A DNA stretch of 64,000 nt from Cetobacterium sp. 8H. Its GTDB lineage: Bacteria > Fusobacteriota > Fusobacteriia > Fusobacteriales > Fusobacteriaceae. The notes under the pieces are model-generated. The model saw only the letters and a list, made by a program, of their open reading frames with translations, made no database searches and was not told where the DNA came from. Within the stretch, counting starts at the first letter, position 1, and each line of letters begins with the position of its first letter. Positions 25,137-34,327 of this stretch are shown piece by piece. The translations under genes were made by a program, and so were the position numbers. The DNA lies in contig NZ_JACHTG010000003.1 in NCBI RefSeq assembly GCF_014250675.1, positions 395,209-459,208 of the forward strand. The letters are read 5' to 3'.

Positions 25137-27245
25137 ATGAATAAATCATACGGATGGGCAGGAAAACTACTGAGAGTAAACCTGACAGCAGGGAAAATAA
25201 CAACAGAACCAACATCTAAATATAAAGATTTTATAGGTGGAATGGGAATAGGGTATAAAGTTATCTTTGATGAAGTTCCAGCTGGAACAAAAGCTTTTGA
25301 TGAAGCAAATAAAATAGTATTTGCAGTAGGACCATTAACAGGTTCTGGAGCTCCTTCAAGTTCTAGAACAAATATTACGTCACTATTTCCATCAAATCCT
25401 TATAATGCGGTAGGAGATTCACATATGGGTGGAAATTTTGCTGCTCAATTAAAATATGCAGGATATGATGCAATAATAATAGAAGGTAAATCAAATAGAC
25501 CAGTATGGTTAAAAATAGATAATGATAAAGTTACTCTAGAAGATGCGTCAAAAGTTTGGGGTAAAGGTATAAAAGATACAACAGCACAATTGGCATCTGT
25601 AATGGGAAAAGATTCATCAATTGCTGCAATAGGTCAAGCTGGAGAAAACATGGTTAATCTTTCTGTTATCATGAATGGACTTAGTCACTCAGCAGGAGGA
25701 CATGGTGGAATTCTTGGTTCTAAAATGTTAAAAGCTATTGGGGTAAGAGGAAACCGAGCTGTTAATATTGCAGGAAAAGGTAGAGAACTACTAAAACTAA
25801 ATAACTATATGATGAAAGATTTAATAGGAGCAAACAATCAGCACGTTGTTCCAAGTACTCCTCAACCTTGGGCTGAATTTAGCCACAAAGGAAGTAGATG
25901 GACAGCAAGAGAAGGATTAACTTGGGGAGCAGCAGAAGGTGGACCAATAGAAACAGGTATAGCAGCTGCAGGGGATGTAAATAGAGTAGGTTATAGAACT
26001 ATGAAGGCAACATTTGATTTAGGGCCATCAGCAGAAAAATATACAGTTAGAATGGGTGGATGCCAATCTTGTCCGATTAGATGTATGAGTCAACTTAGAA
26101 TTCCTAAATTAGAAGAGTATGGATTATCTCCTTATGTAGCAAATTCATGCATGGGATATTTCTCTCCTCAAAGAGTTATGTTTAAAGGAAACAAAGATAT
26201 TGAAGAAAAAGGTGACGGAAAAATGTTCGCAGCAGCTATAGGAGCCTCTTTAGCTGATGATTACGGAGTATGGTGTAACTATGGACTTTTAGGAACAGAT
26301 TTAAAACATGGATATGAGAGTGGAATCTTTAAAAAAGTTCTTCCAGCTGATGAATATAACTCTATTCCTTGGAACCTTTTAGAAGAGAAAGATCCAGCAT
26401 TCTTAATAGATTTTTATAGAAGAATAGCTTTTAAAGAAGGAGAGTTAGCTCACCTTGGAGATGGAGCTTACTGGGTAGCAAAAAGATGGGATTTCGGAGA
26501 TGATTACTGGAATAATGTTAAGTATGGACTATGGTCAAAATTAGGATTCCCTAAACATCATTCAAATGAAACAAATGGACAAGTTGGATCACTAATCAGT
26601 TGTATGTTTAATAGAGATGCTCAGAGTCACACTCTAGTAAACTTAGTAGGAAGTGGATTACCAATAGAGATTCAAAAAGAAGTAGTTGCTGAAATTGTAG
26701 GATCTCCAGATGGAATAGATCCACAACTTAACTATACTCCGATGAATGAGTATAAGGCAAGACTAGCAAAATGGGCAATTATAAAGAACTGTTTACACGA
26801 TTCATTAACTCTTTGTAACTGGATGTGGCCAATGACAGTATCACCTCATAAATCTAGAAATTATAGAGGAGACCTAGCTTTAGAGTCTAAATTCATGACT
26901 GTTGTAACAGGAGAGAACTATACAGAGCAGAGTCTAGATTTAGCTGCTGAAAGAATATTCACTCTTCATAGAGCATTAACAGTAAAGAATATGAATACTG
27001 TTGATATGAGAAACGAGCATGATGGAATGACTGATTGGGTATTTGATAAAGATCCTGATATAAAAGCATTCACTCCTGGAACTGATAAGATGGATAGAGA
27101 AGATATGCAAGTTGCATTGACAATGTTCTATAAAGAAATGGGATGGGATGAGAAGACAGGTGCGCCAACAAGAGCGACATTAGAAAGATTGGGTCTAGGA
27201 GATGTAGCTAATCAACTAGCAAAATTAAACTTATTACCAGCATAA
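25137..27245 (+). CDS. AOR-family tungsten/molybdenum oxidoreductase (YdhV type)
   Basis: A 702-residue member of the aldehyde ferredoxin oxidoreductase family, about 100 residues longer than the AOR at 743-2557 and similar in length to E. coli YdhV. Cluster ligands are C309, C312 and C316 (CQSCPIRC), with C560 (LTLCNW) as the likely fourth. The pterin-binding domains are recognisable from GGMGIGYK and GPLTGSGAPSS to HMGGNFAAQLKYAGYDA. It has no signal peptide of its own. The substrate is unknown. It lies immediately after a Tat-signal ferredoxin and among tungstate import and cofactor genes, so tungsten is the likely metal. Confidence 0.88.
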   Translation: MNKSYGWAGKLLRVNLTAGKITTEPTSKYKDFIGGMGIGYKVIFDEVPAGTKAFDEANKIVFAVGPLTGSGAPSSSRTNITSLFPSNPYNAVGDSHMGGNFAAQLKYAGYDAIIIEGKSNRPVWLKIDNDKVTLEDASKVWGKGIKDTTAQLASVMGKDSSIAAIGQAGENMVNLSVIMNGLSHSAGGHGGILGSKMLKAIGVRGNRAVNIAGKGRELLKLNNYMMKDLIGANNQHVVPSTPQPWAEFSHKGSRWTAREGLTWGAAEGGPIETGIAAAGDVNRVGYRTMKATFDLGPSAEKYTVRMGGCQSCPIRCMSQLRIPKLEEYGLSPYVANSCMGYFSPQRVMFKGNKDIEEKGDGKMFAAAIGASLADDYGVWCNYGLLGTDLKHGYESGIFKKVLPADEYNSIPWNLLEEKDPAFLIDFYRRIAFKEGELAHLGDGAYWVAKRWDFGDDYWNNVKYGLWSKLGFPKHHSNETNGQVGSLISCMFNRDAQSHTLVNLVGSGLPIEIQKEVVAEIVGSPDGIDPQLNYTPMNEYKARLAKWAIIKNCLHDSLTLCNWMWPMTVSPHKSRNYRGDLALESKFMTVVTGENYTEQSLDLAAERIFTLHRALTVKNMNTVDMRNEHDGMTDWVFDKDPDIKAFTPGTDKMDREDMQVALTMFYKEMGWDEKTGAPTRATLERLGLGDVANQLAKLNLLPA

Positions 27246-27269
27246 TGAATTAAAAAGGAAGAGTATAAA

Positions 27270-27794
27270 ATGAAAAGAATTTTAGAACATATAAAAAACT
27301 CTTCTAAAGTTGGAGAATTGGTAAGCAAGTCAGAACTATTAAAGGGGTCTCTAGAAATAGAGGCTCCTGAAATAGAAAAGCTTTTAGCAGAAATTTTAAG
27401 TTCGGAAGAGAGTTCTGATATTAAAGAGCTCATTGGAATGACTGATAGTTTTTATTATTCAACAGATTATATGAGTGATGCTTACGCAGAGGTTATATTC
27501 AAATTAAAAGATGAGAATATAGAGAAAACGATTTCAGATTATGTAAGAAAAGAATCTAAAATTTATCCAAGACCAACAGCTTTAGAAGTTTTTAAATTAA
27601 ATCCATTTAAGAAAAATGATCAAGAGTTAGAAGAAATATCTAAAAGAATTGAAGCCTCAGATGAGTTTAAAGATATACAAAAAGTTTTAGCATCTAATGG
27701 TGCAGTATATCTATACTCAGATATTCATATGACAAAAGGTCACGCAAGAGGTCTGTGTGAATGGGTTGAAGTTGGTCAGTTTGAAAATCCGTAA
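27270..27794 (+). CDS. Uncharacterised protein of the AOR operon (YdhW-like by position)
   Basis: Acidic soluble protein of 174 residues, predicted largely helical, with no signal peptide, membrane segment or cysteine-rich site except one Cys in GLCEWVEVGQFENP at the C-terminus. Notable conserved-looking stretches are FYYSTDYMSDAYAEV, YPRPTALEVFKLNPF and YLYSDIHMTKGHARGLCEW. In E. coli the gene after ydhV is ydhW, also uncharacterised; the match is proposed from order and size, with weak sequence support. It could be a maturation chaperone or proofreading factor for the Tat-exported enzyme. Function unknown. Confidence 0.5.
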   Translation: MKRILEHIKNSSKVGELVSKSELLKGSLEIEAPEIEKLLAEILSSEESSDIKELIGMTDSFYYSTDYMSDAYAEVIFKLKDENIEKTISDYVRKESKIYPRPTALEVFKLNPFKKNDQELEEISKRIEASDEFKDIQKVLASNGAVYLYSDIHMTKGHARGLCEWVEVGQFENP

Positions 27795-27812
27795 AAATTA
27801 GGAGTAGAAATT

Positions 27813-28535
27813 ATGATAAAGAAAAGTAACGTATGTGATGAAGCTCCTGTTGAAATGAAGGTAAATGGTGAAAAGCTAGTTACGTTTATGTGTACTCCAA
27901 GCGATTTAACAGATTTAGCAGTAGGACATCTTTACACAAGAGGAATTTTAAAAAATAAAAGTGAAATTATGAGTATTGCAGCTTGTAAAGATTTAAAAAT
28001 GATAGCGGCATTTGTATCTGGAAAAATTCAAGATGAAGTTTTTACAATTCCAAAAGTAGTTTTAAGTGGATGTGGGAGTGGAGCTCTTTTTGATGAAAAA
28101 GTAATGAATAAAGAAGCTATTGTTTTTAATAAAACTATAGATATGGATAGAATAAAAAAGGTTACAAGAGACATGATGGATGGAGCGATAATGTATAAAA
28201 CGAGTGGTGGAATGCATTGTGCAGGAATAGGAAATCCCGAAGGTAAATTTTTAGTTAGAGAAGATATAGGAAGACATAATGCCGTTGATAAAGTGATTGG
28301 TGCAGCCATAAATAAGGAATTTTTATTAGAGGAATCAATTATAGTAACAACAGGAAGACTGTCTTTAGATATGGTATTAAAAGCTGTTGGAGCAAAAATA
28401 CCTGTGGTAGCTTCTCTTAGTATTCCAAGTAGTTTATCTGTAGAATTAGCAGAAAAGCTGGGGATATGTTTAATTGGAAGAATAGGAAGTTTAAATCCTG
28501 TTATTTATACGTATGAAAATAGAATAAAAAAGTAG
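27813..28535 (+). CDS. fdhD: FdhD sulfur-transfer protein for molybdo/tungsto-enzymes
   Basis: Protein of 240 residues that passes sulfur from a cysteine desulfurase to the metal cofactor, needed for formate dehydrogenase activity. Typical stretches are [27 protein letters not shown] near residue 90, [10 protein letters not shown] with a second candidate Cys, [12 protein letters not shown] and [14 protein letters not shown]. The usual CxxC of the family appears as CGSG, keeping only the first Cys. No formate dehydrogenase lies in this window, so here it may serve the AOR-family enzyme or a remote formate dehydrogenase. Confidence 0.92.
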   Translation: MIKKSNVCDEAPVEMKVNGEKLVTFMCTPSDLTDLAVGHLYTRGILKNKSEIMSIAACKDLKMIAAFVSGKIQDEVFTIPKVVLSGCGSGALFDEKVMNKEAIVFNKTIDMDRIKKVTRDMMDGAIMYKTSGGMHCAGIGNPEGKFLVREDIGRHNAVDKVIGAAINKEFLLEESIIVTTGRLSLDMVLKAVGAKIPVVASLSIPSSLSVELAEKLGICLIGRIGSLNPVIYTYENRIKK

Positions 28536-28546
28536 AGGAGAAAAAA

Positions 28547-28738
28547 ATGTTTGGAAGATTAGGACCATTTGAATTAATATTAATTTTATGTATAGCACTA
28601 GTTATTTTTGGACCATCAAAATTACCTGAAATAGGAAAATCTTTAGGAAAAGCAATAAAAGAGTTTAAAGGGCATGCAAACGATATTACAAAGGATATAG
28701 ATCCAAATACACCTCCAAAAGATGAGGAGAAAAAGTGA
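28547..28738 (+). CDS. tatA: Sec-independent translocase TatA/E
   Basis: Pore-forming Tat component of 63 residues: one N-terminal membrane helix ([14 protein letters not shown]), the hinge [14 protein letters not shown], an amphipathic helix and a charged tail. It overlaps tatC by four bases. No tatB is present, so this is a minimal TatAC system in which TatA does both jobs. Confidence 0.93.
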   Translation: MFGRLGPFELILILCIALVIFGPSKLPEIGKSLGKAIKEFKGHANDITKDIDPNTPPKDEEKK

Positions 28739-29445
28739 AAAGAAATAATTTAACTATGCTTGGACACTTAGCAGAGTTGAGAAAAAGATTAACAATCATA
28801 GTTATAGCAAATTTAATATTAACTTTTATTTGTTATGAGTATTCAAATAAATTAGTCCAGTTATTTTTAGATATGAATAAAAATATGAGGCTAGTTTATT
28901 TAACACCACCAGAATTATTTTTAGCTTATTTAAAGATATCTTTAATAGCTGGAGTTATAATAGCATCGCCGATAACAATTCTTCAAATTTGGATTTTTAT
29001 TTCTCCAGGATTATATAAAAAAGAAAGAGCAGGGATTATTGGAACATTTATCGCAGGACTCTTATTTTTTATGACTGGAGGACTATTTGCTTATAAAGTA
29101 GTTTTACCAACAATGTTAGAATTTTTCCAAAAGTTTCAAACCGAAGAGATAGCTCAAATGATATCAGTAGGATCATACTTAGATTTTGTTTTAAGTATTA
29201 TATTCACTTTTGGAATTGTTTTCGAAATGCCTGTTTTAGCAGCATTACTAGCAAAATTAAAACTAATAAAAGCAAAAACATTAAAAAAGAAACAACCGGT
29301 AATGATATTGATAATATTTATAATAGCTGCAATAATGACACCACCAGATATAGTTTCTCAAATAATGTTAGCAGTTCCTATGATCTTATTATTACAACTT
29401 AGTATAGGAATTTGCTGGTTGATAAATAAATATCAGGAGGATTAA
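28735..29445 (+). CDS. tatC: Sec-independent translocase TatC
   Basis: Signal-receptor membrane protein of 236 residues with six membrane segments. The N-terminal [12 protein letters not shown] motif and [11 protein letters not shown] in the first cytoplasmic/periplasmic loops are diagnostic. GTG 28735 is the start and lies inside the end of tatA. The single nearby Tat-signal protein is the ferredoxin at 24470, suggesting a dedicated translocase. Its stop overlaps the moeA start by one base. Confidence 0.94.
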   Translation: MKRNNLTMLGHLAELRKRLTIIVIANLILTFICYEYSNKLVQLFLDMNKNMRLVYLTPPELFLAYLKISLIAGVIIASPITILQIWIFISPGLYKKERAGIIGTFIAGLLFFMTGGLFAYKVVLPTMLEFFQKFQTEEIAQMISVGSYLDFVLSIIFTFGIVFEMPVLAALLAKLKLIKAKTLKKKQPVMILIIFIIAAIMTPPDIVSQIMLAVPMILLLQLSIGICWLINKYQED

Positions 29446-30653
29446 TGAAATTTTTTAAAACAGTAAGCTTAGATATGGCTTTTAATGAAATATTAGATAA
29501 AAATAGAATTGTATTAAAAACAGAAAAAATAGAAATAGAAAACTCTCTGGGGAGAGTTTTAGCTGAAGATATATATTCAGAGTTAGATTTACCATCATTT
29601 AATAGATCTACAGTGGATGGATATGCTGTAAAAGTAAAAGATGTTTTTGGTGCTAGTGACTTTTCTCCAGTACCTCTAAATTTAAAAGGAACTGTTGTGA
29701 TGGGTCAAAAAAGTGAGCATATCTTAGAGAGTGGAAGTTGTGTGTATATTCCTACTGGCGGGATGCTTCCAGAAGGTGCAGATGGTGTTGTAATGATAGA
29801 AGATTGTGAGTTTCTAGGTGATGAAATCCTTATAAATAAAGGCATTTCAAATTATTCAAACCTTATTTTAAAAGGAAGTGAAATTCAGAAAAATCAAAAG
29901 ATTATTTCTAAAGGAGAAAGAATAACTTCTGGTCATATAGGTGTTTTAGCATCTATTGGAAGAAAAGAAATAGAGATATTTGAAAAAATAAAATTTTCAA
30001 TAATATCAACAGGAGATGAAGTTGTTTCTATAGGAAGTACTTTAAAAATTGGAGAAGTATATGATATAAATACTCATATTTTTAGCTCTCTAATAGAAGA
30101 AGGAGCCGGAGAGGTAGTTCATAAATTTTTAGTTAAAGATAGTTTAGAGCTATTATCAAAAAATTTAAAAGATGCTTTAGAAAAATCACATGTAGTTTTA
30201 ATTTCAGGTGGAAGCTCTGTAGGAATGAAAGATTTCACAGAGAAAGCGATTGAAAGTATAGGTGGAGAGATATTTATACATGGGATGGCAATAAAGCCAG
30301 GGAAACCAACAATTGTAGCTACCTATAAGGATAAGTTTATATTTGGAATGCCAGGACATCCTCAATCAGGAGTGAATGTTTTTAGAGTTTTAGTAGAAAA
30401 AATATTTTTAAATAGACATAGAACAGTCGTTTTGGGAAAATTAACTGAAAATTTATATGGAGATCCTGGAAAAACATGTTTTGTTAATGTGAGCTTACTA
30501 TACACTGAAGATGGAATAAAAGTTCAACCTTTTCAAAGTAAATCTTCAATGATTAGACCTGTTTTGGACGCATGTGGATTTATATCTATTCCTGATCATA
30601 GAGAGGGACTATATGCCGGAGAAATTGTGGAGGTTATATTAAATGGAAAATAG
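29445..30653 (+). CDS. moeA: Molybdopterin molybdenum/tungsten transferase
   Basis: Enzyme of 402 residues that inserts metal into adenylated molybdopterin. Typical stretches are LPSFNRSTVDGYAVK, IPTGGMLPEGADGVVMIED, STGDEVV, SGGSSVGMKDF and GMPGHPQSGVNVF. It is coupled to tatC by a one-base overlap and followed by a second MoeA-domain gene overlapping by eleven bases. In bacteria with two MoeA proteins, one may prefer tungsten and one molybdenum; which is which cannot be told here. Confidence 0.93.
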   Translation: MKFFKTVSLDMAFNEILDKNRIVLKTEKIEIENSLGRVLAEDIYSELDLPSFNRSTVDGYAVKVKDVFGASDFSPVPLNLKGTVVMGQKSEHILESGSCVYIPTGGMLPEGADGVVMIEDCEFLGDEILINKGISNYSNLILKGSEIQKNQKIISKGERITSGHIGVLASIGRKEIEIFEKIKFSIISTGDEVVSIGSTLKIGEVYDINTHIFSSLIEEGAGEVVHKFLVKDSLELLSKNLKDALEKSHVVLISGGSSVGMKDFTEKAIESIGGEIFIHGMAIKPGKPTIVATYKDKFIFGMPGHPQSGVNVFRVLVEKIFLNRHRTVVLGKLTENLYGDPGKTCFVNVSLLYTEDGIKVQPFQSKSSMIRPVLDACGFISIPDHREGLYAGEIVEVILNGK

Positions 30654-32532
30654 AAATATATACATTGATAATATTGATGTTGAAAAAGCATTAAGTATAT
30701 TTTTTCAAAGTTTAGAAATAAACCTTCAAGAGGAAAAAATATCGGTATTAGATTCGATAGGAAGAGTTACTTCACAGGCAGTTTTTGCTAAAAGATGTTC
30801 ACCAACATATTCAGCTAGTGCAATGGATGGGATACTGATATTTGCTGAAAAAACAGCAGAAGCTTCAGAAGTTAATCCAATTTATTTAAAAGAAAATGAA
30901 GATTTTATCTTCGTAAATACAGGGAACCCAATAGATTATAACCTTGGAGACAGTGTAATAATGATTGAAGAGGTTATTTCCTTAGAAGATGGATTATATA
31001 AAATAATTAAAAGTTCTAGGCCATGGCAGCATATAAGACCTGTTGGTGAAGATATTATAGAAGGTGAAATGATTATAAAATCGAATCATAAAATAGCACC
31101 TCAAGATTTAGGTGCACTTATTTCTGCTGGAATTTTAGAGATAGATGTTATAAAAAAACCAAAAGTAGCTATAATAGCAACAGGTGATGAGGTTATAGAT
31201 ATCTTCAAAGAAGATTATAAGGAAAAATCAGTAATTGATTGTAACTCTTATGTTTTTTCAGCTCAAATAAAAGAATGGGGTGGAGTTCCAGAAATATTAC
31301 CAAAGTTAAAAGATGATTTAACTTATATAAAAGAAAAGTTAAGTTCAATTGTAAAAGATTTTGATTTAATATTGATAAATGCAGGATCATCAGCTGGAAG
31401 CAAAGATTATACAAAAAGTGTAATAGAAGATTTAGGAGAAGTAGTTGTACATGGTGTAGCAATAAAACCTGGGAAACCAACAATATTAGGGAATGTGGAT
31501 GGAAAACCTGTAATTGGAATACCGGGATATCCAGTTTCAGCATTTTTAGCTATGGATATTTTTATCAAACCCTTAATGGAAAAATTGACACAAATTTCTA
31601 AAGAGGATACTTTTGTAGAAGGTATTTTATCTAAAACGATTGTTTCGTCTTTAAAGCATAAAGAACTTGTAAGAGTAACACTACATTACTCGGAGGGCAA
31701 GTATATAGTAAATCCTTTAGCTAGAGGAGCAGGAATTACAACTAGTCTTTCTAAAGCGGATGGAATCTTAGAAATTCCAAAAGAAGTTGAAGGAATAAGA
31801 GGTGGAGAAGTAGTAAAAGTTAAACTTTTAAAACCTTTAAAAGAGATTAAAGATTATCTTATATCTGTTGGAAGTCATGATGTCATAATGGATTTAATCG
31901 GTGATAAAATCAAATTATGTTCAACTCATACTGGAAGTTTTGGAGGAATATTAGCAATAAAACAAAGAAATACTCATATAGCACCTATACATATATTAGA
32001 TGAGGATTCTGGTGTATACAATATAGCAGCAGTAAAAAAATATTTTCCAAATGAAGAGATGCTATTGATAAAAGGTGTTAAGCGTGTTCAAGGACTAATG
32101 GTTACAAAAGACAACCCTCTTAATATAAGAGAGTTAAATGATATTATTTCAAAAAAATTGAGATATGTTAACCGTCAAAGAGGTGCGGGAACAAGAATTC
32201 TTTTAGACTATCTATTAAAAAAAGACAATATAGAAAATGAAACTTTAAATGGTTATGACAGAGAAGCAAATACACATTTAGAAGTAGCAATGGCTATAAA
32301 AAGTGGAACTGCAGATGTAGGACTAGGAATAAAAGAGGCTGCAATTATTGCAGGTTTAGATTTTATTCCAATATTAGATGAAGACTACGATTTTTTAGTT
32401 AATCCTAAAATGGTTGATTCAGATAAAATAAAGGAGTTCATAGCATTCTTAAAATCGGATTATTTTATAAATAAAATAAATGATTTAGATGGATATTCAG
32501 CTATAAATTCAGGTGAAGTTATCACTGTATAA
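30643..32532 (+). CDS. MoeA fused to a periplasmic-binding-protein-like domain
   Basis: A 629-residue two-domain protein. Residues 1 to about 400 are a second MoeA (SASAMDGI, VNTGNPI, ATGDEVIDIF, NAGSSAGSKDY, GIPGYPVSAFLAMDIF). Residues about 405-629 are a PBP-like domain of the ModE/LysR substrate type (VGSHDVIMDLIG, QRGAGTRILLDYLL, ADVGLGIKEAA). There is no signal peptide, so the binding domain is cytoplasmic; it may hold molybdate or tungstate for insertion. This architecture is known in anaerobes and archaea. Last gene of the tungsten operon. Confidence 0.9.
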   Translation: MENRNIYIDNIDVEKALSIFFQSLEINLQEEKISVLDSIGRVTSQAVFAKRCSPTYSASAMDGILIFAEKTAEASEVNPIYLKENEDFIFVNTGNPIDYNLGDSVIMIEEVISLEDGLYKIIKSSRPWQHIRPVGEDIIEGEMIIKSNHKIAPQDLGALISAGILEIDVIKKPKVAIIATGDEVIDIFKEDYKEKSVIDCNSYVFSAQIKEWGGVPEILPKLKDDLTYIKEKLSSIVKDFDLILINAGSSAGSKDYTKSVIEDLGEVVVHGVAIKPGKPTILGNVDGKPVIGIPGYPVSAFLAMDIFIKPLMEKLTQISKEDTFVEGILSKTIVSSLKHKELVRVTLHYSEGKYIVNPLARGAGITTSLSKADGILEIPKEVEGIRGGEVVKVKLLKPLKEIKDYLISVGSHDVIMDLIGDKIKLCSTHTGSFGGILAIKQRNTHIAPIHILDEDSGVYNIAAVKKYFPNEEMLLIKGVKRVQGLMVTKDNPLNIRELNDIISKKLRYVNRQRGAGTRILLDYLLKKDNIENETLNGYDREANTHLEVAMAIKSGTADVGLGIKEAAIIAGLDFIPILDEDYDFLVNPKMVDSDKIKEFIAFLKSDYFINKINDLDGYSAINSGEVITV

Positions 32533-32533
32533 A

Positions 32534-32576
32534 AAAGAGTTACAACTATTCATAATAGTTGTAACTCTTTTTTTAA
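32534..32576. terminator. Strong bidirectional terminator ending the tungsten operon
   Basis: A perfect 17-bp stem (32534-32550 with 32554-32570), three-base loop and a T run on the plus strand, with an A run on the other side. It serves the tungsten operon and the convergent panF gene. Confidence 0.93.
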
Positions 32577-34021
32577 ATATTGAAAAATGTATCTATTGTT
32601 TCATCATCTGGTTTTTCACCAAGATAAGAACCAATAACAAAAACAATAATACTCATAAATATTACAGGAACTATTTGGTGCATTCCAGAGAAGTTAATTT
32701 TAAAAACTGAGAAGTAGATATATGAAGCAACTCCAAATATCATTGATGATATCGCCCCAACAGCATTAGCTCTTTTCCAATATAATCCCAAAATAATAGG
32801 ACAAAAGAACGCGGATTCTTGTCCAGCAAGAGCAAATAAATTAATCCAAACTAAAAGTTCTGGAGGATTAAGAGATAGAAAAAATACAATCAATCCAATA
32901 AAAAGTGATGTGAATAAAGAAATCTTTTTTACTTTGTTATCATCAGGATTAGGATTGATATAGTTTATATATAAATCTTTTACAATTGTAGCGGATGAAA
33001 GTATTAGGAAAGAATCCACAGTTGACATTATAGCAGCAAGTGGCCCCCCAATAAAAACACCAGCTAGAATAGGGTGTAGGTTATTTATTGCAAGTGATGG
33101 GATAATTTTATCTCCAACAGTTATTCCAGGAGATATAGCTAGCCCCATAACACCTATCAAATGCATAATCAGCATTAAAACACCAACAACAGAAGTTCCT
33201 ATAATCATTGCGTTGTGCATAGACTTACTATTTTTAAAGCCCATACAACGAACAGTTGTAGCTGGTAATCCCAGAATAGCAACACCAACTAACATCCAAA
33301 ACGATAAGATAAATGGTTTAGCAATAGCTCCACCAGAATCTGGTGTTAGCATCTGTGGATTTGTTTGTTGGATTGTTCTCATTATATTTTCCATTCCACC
33401 ACCAGTTTTTAAAATGGTGAAAAATAAAATTCCAGAAGCAATTAACATAACACAACCTTGAATAGCATCTGTAAGAGCTACAGCTCTAAAGCCACCAATA
33501 GTAGTATATGTGATTATAACAAATGAAAATATTATAAGTCCTACAATATAAGGAAGACCAGTAACACTTTCAAAAAGTCTAGCTCCACCTACAAAGTTTG
33601 CAACAATAGTTCCTATAAAAAAGATAAGCATGATTACAGATCCAAGAATAACAACGATATCATTTTTATATCGAGCTCTTAGAAGATCAGTAATGGTTAC
33701 TCCTCCAATTTTTCTAGAGATAATAGCCAGTCTCTTTCCTAAAATACCAAGAGTTAAAAAAGCCGTTGGCGTTTGTATACATGCTAGTAAGACCCACCCT
33801 AATCCGAGCTTATAAGCGACACCAGGGCCACCAATAAAAGAGCTAGCACCAATGTATGTAGCAATAATAGTCATGGCTAAAACAAAACCACCCATATTTC
33901 TACTACCAATAAAGTATTCTTCCATAAAGTTAACATCATCACGATGCTTTATCTCATTGACCTTCCATGCAACTCCTAGCATTACACAAAGGTAAATGAT
34001 AATAGGTAAAAGTATAAGCAT
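32573..34021 (-). CDS. panF: Sodium/pantothenate symporter
   Basis: SSS-family sodium symporter of 482 residues with about 13 membrane segments. ATYIGASSFIGGPGVAYKLGLGW, RARYKNDI and the sodium-site region GGPLAAIMSTVDSFLI are typical. Assignment to pantothenate rests on overall resemblance to PanF and on the YhdT-family gene immediately upstream, the classic yhdT-panF pair. Overlaps a terminator at its 3' end. GGAGG precedes ATG 34021. Confidence 0.87.
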   Translation of the reverse strand: MLILLPIIIYLCVMLGVAWKVNEIKHRDDVNFMEEYFIGSRNMGGFVLAMTIIATYIGASSFIGGPGVAYKLGLGWVLLACIQTPTAFLTLGILGKRLAIISRKIGGVTITDLLRARYKNDIVVILGSVIMLIFFIGTIVANFVGGARLFESVTGLPYIVGLIIFSFVIITYTTIGGFRAVALTDAIQGCVMLIASGILFFTILKTGGGMENIMRTIQQTNPQMLTPDSGGAIAKPFILSFWMLVGVAILGLPATTVRCMGFKNSKSMHNAMIIGTSVVGVLMLIMHLIGVMGLAISPGITVGDKIIPSLAINNLHPILAGVFIGGPLAAIMSTVDSFLILSSATIVKDLYINYINPNPDDNKVKKISLFTSLFIGLIVFFLSLNPPELLVWINLFALAGQESAFFCPIILGLYWKRANAVGAISSMIFGVASYIYFSVFKINFSGMHQIVPVIFMSIIVFVIGSYLGEKPDDETIDTFFNI

Positions 34022-34030
34022 TTGTTCCTC

Positions 34031-34261
34031 CTAATCTAAATCTATATCTTTGAAAAAAAATTTTACAGCTAAAAAAACAAGAATGTTTATAATAACTAAA
34101 CCTAAAACACATGAATAGAAGAACCAACTAGGTAAACCAAAAATAAAGTCATTAGATCCAGATTTATAGATGTATGCAAAATAATACCACCAAGCAAAGT
34201 AAAAAAAATAAAGTAAGCAAGTAATAATAGCCTCTTTATTTAATTGTTTTAAATTTTTCAT
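34031..34261 (-). CDS. yhdT: YhdT-family small membrane protein
   Basis: Protein of 76 residues with two membrane helices (LLYFFYFAWWYYFAYIY and SCVLGLVIINILVFLAV), the DUF997/YhdT pattern. ATG 34261 with GGAGG upstream is the start. It precedes panF by nine bases and probably assists or regulates it; no direct function is established. Confidence 0.85.
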   Translation of the reverse strand: MKNLKQLNKEAIITCLLYFFYFAWWYYFAYIYKSGSNDFIFGLPSWFFYSCVLGLVIINILVFLAVKFFFKDIDLD

Positions 34262-34282
34262 TAAATTTCCTCCAAAAAATAA

Positions 34283-34315
34283 CATAAAAAGAGAGAGCCT
34301 TTTATTGCTCCCTCT
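34283..34315 (-). terminator. Rho-independent terminator of the flavodiiron gene
   Basis: On the minus strand AGAGGGAGC pairs with GCTCTCTCT (one G-T pair; plus-strand 34290-34298 and 34307-34315) and is followed by a T run. It lies just after the fprA stop. Confidence 0.75.
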
Positions 34316-34327
34316 GGAATTAAATAA

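Noticed and set aside
32513..32710. Plus-strand frame across the tungsten operon terminator and panF
   Set aside because: It runs through the terminator hairpin and opposite panF coding sequence, so it is a shadow.
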